Assembly: GCA_021776075.1 (NCBI GenBank)
Contig: JAJFGQ010000042.1
Span: 1 to 46,791, forward strand
Source of the DNA: Alphaproteobacteria bacterium
Lineage (GTDB): Bacteria; Pseudomonadota; Alphaproteobacteria; Micavibrionales; Micavibrionaceae
DNA length: 46,791 nucleotides
Direction: 5' to 3'
This document shows, in pieces, positions 41,842-46,791 of the stretch. The position numbers were made by a program, and so were the translations under genes. Numbering within the stretch: the stretch's first letter is position 1; each line of letters opens with the position of its first letter. Below the pieces are notes generated by a model. The model was not told where the DNA came from, did not search any database, and saw only the letters and a program-made list of their open reading frames with translations.

Positions 41842-42597
41842 ATGGACGCACATTATCTGGAACGCGACAACAAGCCGAAGCTGGCTTATCGCTTTCTTCC
41901 CGCCGGAGAAAACACCACAAACCTTCCGACTGTAATGTTTTGCGGCGGGTTTCGTTCCGATATGGAGGGCACAAAGGCCATCGCGCTGGAACAAGCGTGC
42001 CGCGACCGGGGGCAGGGCTATCTGCGCTTTGATTACAGCGGTCACGGCCTTTCAGAAGGACGTTTTGAAGACGGCACGATCGGTTCATGGACAGAGGATG
42101 CTCTGGCTATCTTCGATGAGATTATCAAAGGCCCGGTTCTTCTGGTCGGATCATCCATGGGGGGGTGGATATCCCTGTTAATGGCACAGAAAAGGCCGGA
42201 GCGGGTTAAGGGTCTTGTCGGCATTGCGGCGGCACCGGATTTTACCCGTGAGTTTTCAAATATGGATCTGAATGAAACCCAAAAGACCCAAATGAAACAA
42301 GATGGCTATTTTCTATTGCCCAATGATTACGGCGACCCCTACATGATAACCCGGGCCTTGCTGGAAGATGGTGAGAAACACTGCCTGCTGGACAATGACA
42401 TTCCCTTATCATCTGTTCCCATACGCCTTGTACAAGGGATGAAAGACCCTGCCGTACCATGGCAGATGGCCCATCGCATCAAAAATGCCGTCCCTTCCGG
42501 AGATGTCGAAGTCTTTCTGGTAGAGAGCGGCGATCACAGTCTGTCACGACCGGAAGATATAGATTTGATTGCTCAACAGATTAGCGCCCTATCCTAA
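41842..42597 (+). CDS. alpha/beta hydrolase (ABHD10-like)
   Basis: A 251-residue serine hydrolase. The triad is S105 in GSSMGG, D202 in GMKDPAVP and H232 in GDHSLSR. The pattern RFDYSGHGLSEG and GTIGSWTEDALAIFDEI matches the ABHD10-like group common in alphaproteobacteria, whose animal relatives hydrolyse acyl-thioesters and glucuronide esters. No signal peptide, so it is cytosolic. It follows dctM with four bases and is probably co-transcribed with the TRAP transporter, though the substrate is unknown. It could act on an acyl ester of the imported acid. Confidence 0.88.
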   Translation: MDAHYLERDNKPKLAYRFLPAGENTTNLPTVMFCGGFRSDMEGTKAIALEQACRDRGQGYLRFDYSGHGLSEGRFEDGTIGSWTEDALAIFDEIIKGPVLLVGSSMGGWISLLMAQKRPERVKGLVGIAAAPDFTREFSNMDLNETQKTQMKQDGYFLLPNDYGDPYMITRALLEDGEKHCLLDNDIPLSSVPIRLVQGMKDPAVPWQMAHRIKNAVPSGDVEVFLVESGDHSLSRPEDIDLIAQQISALS

Positions 42598-42603
42598 CCC
42601 AGA

Positions 42604-43014
42604 TTATTTCCGCTTATACTTTGTTTGCGTTCCCTTCTGCGAGCCCTCCTTAAACTGGAACTTTCCGTCCGTTTTTTTACGGCCAAAACGTATCCCGGCA
42701 CCGCTGAAAGGCCATATACCCAGAACCTTAAACAAACCCAATACAGTATATAAAATCAGGGCCGGCACCAATGTAACGATTAGCGCCGTCTGCCGTAATA
42801 CAGGGTCAATGAAAGCGCCCCACATGACATTATCCAGATTTTGTTGCGCCCAGTTATAAGTTTCCGCGCCGTAATTAACCCAGATCCACCCCAAATCGCT
42901 GAACTCAAAAACGCCCTCCGCGTCTTCCACGCCATAAGCCATATATAAATCATGACCTATGGCCGCAAGAGGCGGCAAAGCCAACAAGAAACATAATAAA
43001 AGAATAGCGCGCAT
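42604..43014 (-). CDS. small membrane protein, unknown
   Basis: A 136-residue protein from ATG 43014, which has AAGGA eight bases upstream; a longer frame from 43050 lacks such a site. A hydrophobic N terminus (about 1-18) could be an uncleaved signal, then a polar domain with aromatic residues, and a second hydrophobic helix (about 79-99). The C terminus is basic (GRKKTDGKFQFKEGSQKGTQTKYKRK), suggesting a cytoplasmic tail. No family recognised. It converges with the alpha/beta hydrolase, six bases apart. Confidence 0.6.
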   Translation of the reverse strand: MRAILLLCFLLALPPLAAIGHDLYMAYGVEDAEGVFEFSDLGWIWVNYGAETYNWAQQNLDNVMWGAFIDPVLRQTALIVTLVPALILYTVLGLFKVLGIWPFSGAGIRFGRKKTDGKFQFKEGSQKGTQTKYKRK

Positions 43015-43110
43015 GAAAAAATCCTTTAGGAAGAAATCGTACGATTCCAAAGAATAGTTTAACAGCTTCCGGCACGATCCGCAAAGGAATGGGTTTTTGT
43101 TTTTATGGAT

Positions 43111-43138
43111 TTGACAAGCAAATCTAAAAAAGTTTAAT
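43111..43138 (+). promoter_or_regulatory. near-consensus promoter of the MOSC gene
   Basis: A perfect TTGACA (43111-43116), a 16-base spacer and TTTAAT (43133-43138, five of six). Transcription would begin near 43145, just before the ribosome-binding site AAGAGGAG, giving a very short leader. Confidence 0.7.
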
Positions 43139-43163
43139 AGCTGTTAAGAGGAGAGCGTCAAAA

Positions 43164-44066
43164 ATGGCCGTCAAAATTGCTGAATGCTATATTTATCCCT
43201 TAAAATCAGGCCGGGCTATGAGCGTCAATACTCTTGATGTCACAAACAGGGGACCTGTAAATGACAGGATATGGATGCTGGTCCGGGATCAGGATTCGGA
43301 AATGGGCAAGTTTATAACGCAACGCGATAAAGGCTGTGAAAAGCTGGCTCTTGTCAGCGCACACCCCGATGAAACGGGCGCTATTACATTTTCAACAGAT
43401 GATGGCGGTGGCGAACTTTTTGTCGAGCAGGATCATTTACACCACTATAAGGGAACAGTCCGGATATGGCGTGATGAATGCGCAGCCATGGATGCCGGGG
43501 ACAAAGCGGCTCAATGGTTTTCTCACTATTTAAACCAGCCATGCAGGCTTGTGAAAATACCGGATGATTTTATCCGCTCTACAGATTCAAATTATTCCAA
43601 ACCAACAGATCAGGTGAGTTTTGCCGACGGGTTCCCTTTACTTGTAACAAACAACTCATCCTTACAAAAACTAAGCAAACATTTTACCCCTCACACAACA
43701 ATTTCTATGGACAGATTTAGACCCAACATTGTTTTGGACGGAATCGGCGCTTTTGAAGAAGATATTATTCACGAAATCAAAATAGGGAATGTTGTTCTGG
43801 AGTTTGTCAAACCCTGCAACCGTTGCAAAATAACAACCATTGATCAAACAGAAGGTGTTTCTCCCTCAAATGAACCTTTAAAAGCTTTGGGGCAGGCCAG
43901 ACGCGGCAAAGGCGGCGGCCTGCAAGGGGTGTTTTTCGGACAAAATGCAATCCCAAGGCACTTAGGAACAATCCATGCAGGTGATGGCGTTGAAATTATA
44001 TCAAAGAAACCGCTGCACCCGGCTTTGGTCAATGCCGTTCTCCGACCTGATATATCGCCAGCCTAA
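43164..44066 (+). CDS. MOSC domain molybdoenzyme (mARC/YcbX-like)
   Basis: A 300-residue protein with the MOSC N-terminal beta-barrel (about 1-120, starting ECYIYPLKSGRAMSV) and C-terminal MOSC domain (about 140-290). The conserved cysteine that holds the molybdenum cofactor in this family is C221 in KPCNRCKITTID; C218 precedes it. Conserved SFADGFPLLVTN and DRFRPNIV also match. Such enzymes reduce N-hydroxylated bases or sulphoxides using electrons from a redox partner. No 2Fe-2S domain is fused, so the partner must be separate. AGAGGAG lies ten or more bases before the ATG, and a near-consensus promoter precedes it. Confidence 0.92.
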   Translation: MAVKIAECYIYPLKSGRAMSVNTLDVTNRGPVNDRIWMLVRDQDSEMGKFITQRDKGCEKLALVSAHPDETGAITFSTDDGGGELFVEQDHLHHYKGTVRIWRDECAAMDAGDKAAQWFSHYLNQPCRLVKIPDDFIRSTDSNYSKPTDQVSFADGFPLLVTNNSSLQKLSKHFTPHTTISMDRFRPNIVLDGIGAFEEDIIHEIKIGNVVLEFVKPCNRCKITTIDQTEGVSPSNEPLKALGQARRGKGGGLQGVFFGQNAIPRHLGTIHAGDGVEIISKKPLHPALVNAVLRPDISPA

Positions 44067-44335
44067 TCCAAAGACAATTTGAGAAAAGGCTGTTTTTCTT
44101 TCCGGGCATTTCCACATGCTAACTGGTATCCGGCAACGGCCGTTTTTATAAGCACCAAACCAATACCAAAACCAATCACAGAAGGCATTATTATTGACAT
44201 AAACGGGGCCTTAGAAAACGCTGCGTACACATAACCGGCAGCCGTACCAAAAGCTATTGGTAACCTTATTGAAGACACTGTGTTATTACTCACAGGTTCT
44301 TCGGCAAATTTTTTAAATAATCCCAAAAGCCTCAC
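44063..44335 (-). CDS. possible small membrane protein
   Basis: A weakly supported frame of 90 residues from GTG 44335 (AGGGA about nine bases upstream); a TTG at 44404 would give 113. It contains hydrophobic segments near residues 24-40 and 47-66 (IIMPSVIGFGIGLVLIKTAVAGYQL) and a short basic C terminus. It converges on the MOSC gene with a four-base stop overlap. No recognised family. It may be a real two-helix protein, but the absence of a good start codon lowers confidence. Confidence 0.4.
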   Translation of the reverse strand: MRLLGLFKKFAEEPVSNNTVSSIRLPIAFGTAAGYVYAAFSKAPFMSIIMPSVIGFGIGLVLIKTAVAGYQLACGNARKEKQPFLKLSLD

Positions 44336-44451
44336 TGGAAAACGTCCCTTTTTGTTTTCTGATCTTCTATATTGCCGAAATATTACAGTTATGTCAATAA
44401 ACAATAAGGCTTTGGCCCCTCACCGACATAACATAGCGCGCTCAAACACAA

Positions 44452-44610
44452 TTACGCCGCCTCTTCCGTGGCTTTTTTCATCAGATCTTTCAGCGCTTCA
44501 AAAGACGTGTTTTCTTCTACCTGAAGCGCTATCTTGTTAATTTGTTTGGATATTTTTTTGCCTTTTAAATACACGATAAATGAGCTTACAAAGAGAGCAG
44601 GCAGAAACAA
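44452..44610 (-). CDS. possible 52-residue single-pass membrane protein
   Basis: This minus-strand frame has no ATG; TTG 44610 is the best start. The peptide is a hydrophobic segment (LFLPALFVSSFIVYL) followed by a basic KGKKISK and an amphipathic, acidic helix ending LKDLMKKATEEAA. The composition looks like coding sequence, and it lies 16 bases after the acyltransferase stop. No ribosome-binding site is evident. It could also be the remnant of a longer protein. Confidence 0.35.
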   Translation of the reverse strand: MFLPALFVSSFIVYLKGKKISKQINKIALQVEENTSFEALKDLMKKATEEAA

Positions 44611-44626
44611 CCATGAAAAAACGATG

Positions 44627-45730
44627 CTATTCCGCAGAAACGTTTATTTTCCGGACCTTATTAATCCACTGACGGCACGGTTTTTCAACCAAACGGTAAG
44701 TCAGAAAAGAATAGCCCCACACAATAACCAGATAAGCCGCCGTTACCATCAAAGACAATCCCGGCACGTCCATATCAACAAAGCGCCCGGCAATCTTCTG
44801 TATGACGATGGCGACAAGGGCATGATTGAGATACAGGGAATAGCTGATCTCACCGGACAACAGAAAAAACCGCTTTTTTAACAAGGCAGACACCAAACCG
44901 CCTTCAAAAGCAAAACACACGATGGCCATACTGAAAAAGAGCGGAATAAAAATTTCATTTGTATTTTTATGGACGGTAATCAACCAGATAGATCCGATTA
45001 CCAGAAAAATCTCAATGAATGACAGCATAAAACGAGATAATTTCTCAGGACGGGGCAAATGCACATAAACAGCATAGGCCAGCATACCCAGTGAAAAACC
45101 GTAAAAACAACGTAACCAGCCCCAGTCATACATCACAAGCGCCAGCTTTCCACCCGCGATCTGCTTTAAAAATATGAAAGACAAAATGCCAACACCCAGC
45201 GCAATAAAGATGAACGCGCTCCGGTGAAAACCCTGGCGCAATGCCATAAAAAGCAACAAAGCCGCGATAGCCAGATTACTGTAAAACTCCGCCGATATGG
45301 ACCAGCTTGGTGTATTCCAGCTTAAGGAATCATAGACATTCAAGCTCTGAAGCAAAAAGATATTCTGCCAGAATGTCAGAAAATTATTGTCCTCAAAGGG
45401 CGGATTGTTAAAACTCACCCACCCTTTCTCATAAAGAAAAAATTTTAAAAATTCAAAAATCACGAACAAAAGCAACGTATAGAGATGAAGGGGATAGAGC
45501 CTTGCCACCCGCGCTTTTAGAAAGGGGCCGAACTTAAAACCGCCATTGTAAAAATAAGAATGGGACAGCACAAACCCCGACAATACGAAGAAAAAATCAA
45601 CGAACAGCCATGAATGGTTTACAAACGCGCTGTCCGTCACCACGTTGCTAAATTTCAAATGGGAGAGCGCTACGCATAACGCCGCAATCCCGCGAAAAGA
45701 ATCAAGAACGGAAAAGCGTACCTTACTCAC
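44627..45730 (-). CDS. acyltransferase family 3 membrane protein (OafA/YrhL-like)
   Basis: A 367-residue integral membrane enzyme that acetylates or acylates surface sugars. The start GTG 45730 is chosen because GGAGG lies four bases upstream and it overlaps the preceding stop by eight bases; ATG 45745 is an alternative. The family opens with VLDSFRGIAALCVALSHLKF, containing the conserved R13 and H24 of the catalytic core, and has about ten hydrophobic helices, then GEISYSLYLNHALV near the C terminus. Length is normal for the membrane-only form. It follows an unknown membrane protein, and both point to glycan decoration. Confidence 0.9.
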   Translation of the reverse strand: MSKVRFSVLDSFRGIAALCVALSHLKFSNVVTDSAFVNHSWLFVDFFFVLSGFVLSHSYFYNGGFKFGPFLKARVARLYPLHLYTLLLFVIFEFLKFFLYEKGWVSFNNPPFEDNNFLTFWQNIFLLQSLNVYDSLSWNTPSWSISAEFYSNLAIAALLLFMALRQGFHRSAFIFIALGVGILSFIFLKQIAGGKLALVMYDWGWLRCFYGFSLGMLAYAVYVHLPRPEKLSRFMLSFIEIFLVIGSIWLITVHKNTNEIFIPLFFSMAIVCFAFEGGLVSALLKKRFFLLSGEISYSLYLNHALVAIVIQKIAGRFVDMDVPGLSLMVTAAYLVIVWGYSFLTYRLVEKPCRQWINKVRKINVSAE

Positions 45731-46640
45731 GAAGCCTCCGGCCATCCGGCTTTTTGATAGGAAGAAGCGCGATCATCAAACCGAATAGACCCCACACCCC
45801 TTCTACATATTCCTTTCCAACAATGGTAAAATAACCGCTCATTTCAACAAAGCTTTCTCCTATAAAACGCGCACCCAGCCCTGTTAAAAGCCCGGTACCC
45901 ACACCGGCCACACTCAACATCAAAAGAGTCGTATAAAAAAGAAGGAGCGGCAACAACCACAAGCCGGACGAAGCAACAGAGGAAAGCATAAACCCCGTTT
46001 CCGCGCGCCACCCTCTCTCAGGCAGCGTTTTCTGCAATAGTCCCGGTAAAATAATCATCAATATCCACACAATGGCAAAAAACACCGGGTACAGGATATC
46101 AATAAACGGATTAAGAAAGTTGTGAAAATTTATTTCGGACTGGTAATTATGCCGCGTTAAAATTTCAGGACCCTCAAATCCTATCAGGCGCTGACCCCAG
46201 CTTATCTCCTCTGCCGCAAACAAAAACCATAAAAAGGCCGGCAAAAACCATGATGTATGGATTCTAAATCCTTTGTAAAAAAACAGACACGCCGCTGCAA
46301 AACTGCACCAAAATGTAACCCATTCCAGAAAACCGTCTTCTTCTGTTGCTTTATCAAAAGCAAAACAAGAAACGAACCAAACAAGAAACAGAAGCAAACA
46401 CAGAAAATTATATTTTAACAAACCCCTGTCCCATGACACGGACACAAAAGACAAAATAATAAAAACAGGAGCCAGAAAAAAAACGAAAAGAAATGCCGAT
46501 TCTTTTATAACCAAAGGCAGAAATAACGGCGTCATCATCATGTGAAAATCATACCCGTATGACGTCGTCAGCCCGAAAAAAATGCAGGCAGAAGAAATAA
46601 GGGCCGCCACACAAACATAAAACAGAATATATTTAGTCAT
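45723..46640 (-). CDS. EEISWGQR-motif multi-pass membrane protein, unknown
   Basis: A 305-residue integral membrane protein with about eight hydrophobic segments. It carries the conserved sequence AAEEISWGQRLIGFEGPEIL (142-161) followed by NYQSEINFHNF (165-175); E144, E145, W148, Q150, R151, N171, H173 and N174 are the residues that recur in a family of bacterial membrane proteins of unknown function, often near sugar or lipid genes. The polar motif between helices suggests a catalytic or binding role in the membrane. Its last codons overlap the acyltransferase start. GGGAATGG precedes the ATG by four bases. Confidence 0.8.
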   Translation of the reverse strand: MTKYILFYVCVAALISSACIFFGLTTSYGYDFHMMMTPLFLPLVIKESAFLFVFFLAPVFIILSFVSVSWDRGLLKYNFLCLLLFLVWFVSCFAFDKATEEDGFLEWVTFWCSFAAACLFFYKGFRIHTSWFLPAFLWFLFAAEEISWGQRLIGFEGPEILTRHNYQSEINFHNFLNPFIDILYPVFFAIVWILMIILPGLLQKTLPERGWRAETGFMLSSVASSGLWLLPLLLFYTTLLMLSVAGVGTGLLTGLGARFIGESFVEMSGYFTIVGKEYVEGVWGLFGLMIALLPIKKPDGRRLRE

Positions 46641-46653
46641 ATAACCATTCCCA

Positions 46654-46791
46654 TCAATAATCGGACGGTTTGTGGCTGTGGAAAAAATCGTAGCGCAGCG
46701 ATCGGTGCCCGTATATGAGGCGTTGTGGTGTTACCCCACCGCAAGACGAATAAACGGGTATCCGAACGGCTTTTAACGCGCCATCCAAAGG
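46654..46791 (-). CDS. C-terminal end of an unidentified protein (partial)
   Basis: An open minus-strand frame of 45 codons enters from the right edge and stops at TGA 46654. It lies 13 bases before the membrane protein start, consistent with an operon. The peptide ends in a His- and aromatic-rich segment (RLIYGHRSLRYDFFHSHKPS). There is too little to name a family. Nothing else is seen in this last 150 bases. Confidence 0.4.
   Translation of the reverse strand, partial: PLDGALKAVRIPVYSSCGGVTPQRLIYGHRSLRYDFFHSHKPSDY

Noticed and set aside
1-46791. CRISPR arrays, tRNA or rRNA genes, insertion sequences, prophage
   Set aside because: No spaced direct-repeat array, cloverleaf, transposase or integrase motif, or phage structural gene was recognised on either strand.

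Overview
The window reads as chromosomal DNA of an alphaproteobacterium with roughly even base composition. Lineage markers are an ATP12-type F1-ATPase assembly chaperone, a DUF3035 lipoprotein after lspA, an M16 peptidase pair, a MutL carrying endonuclease motifs (the kind found where MutH is absent), and the surA-rsmA and rarA-crcB-rlu-ATP12 gene neighbourhoods. Several conserved unknown proteins would fit a deep-branching, Micavibrio-like lineage, but the sequence alone does not settle that. No rRNA, tRNA, CRISPR array, insertion sequence or prophage was found.

Layout. 0-10.8 kb, + strand: ileS 3' end, lspA, DUF3035 lipoprotein, an unknown membrane protein, two M16 peptidases (one with and one without the zinc site), NUDIX hydrolase, pgi, pentapeptide-repeat protein, mutL, membrane protein. 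10.8-13.0 kb, - strand: a small protein and an ABC exporter ending at a hairpin terminator. 13.3-20.05 kb, - strand: a tightly packed seven-gene run (rarA, aspartoacylase-like, crcB, rlu, Cys-rich membrane protein, AsmA-like, ATP12). 20.2-21.7 kb: a small accessory patch with two orphan genes, a truncated phosphotransferase and a GNAT acetyltransferase. 21.7-28.4 kb: comM/yifB, a cysteine-free low-complexity protein, CDP-alcohol phosphatidyltransferase, LprI-like protein, diguanylate cyclase, HEAT-repeat protein. 28.5-32.6 kb: UvrD/PcrA helicase, SurA-like isomerase, rsmA. 32.7-34.8 kb: two adjacent unknown genes. 34.8-38.8 kb: gmk, an SDR, an ArsR regulator and two glycosyltransferases. 38.9-42.6 kb: a complete dctPQM TRAP transporter plus an alpha/beta hydrolase. 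42.6-46.8 kb: small membrane proteins, a MOSC protein, and an acyltransferase/membrane-protein pair that may belong to a surface-polysaccharide locus running off the right edge.

How the parts relate. Envelope work dominates: lipoprotein maturation (lspA), outer-membrane protein folding (surA), AsmA, phospholipid synthesis, heptosyltransferase-like and GT4 enzymes, and the O-acyltransferase. Genome maintenance is served by MutL, RarA, UvrD/PcrA and possibly ComM. Nothing here is a clear new defence or secretion system. The most unusual signals are a glucose-6-phosphate isomerase whose canonical catalytic Glu is Ala, a duplicated ribosome-binding/start segment ahead of the diguanylate cyclase, a truncated kinase whose antisense supplies the C terminus of another small gene, a perfect palindrome in the arsR promoter, and a cysteine-free protein with matching motifs at both ends.
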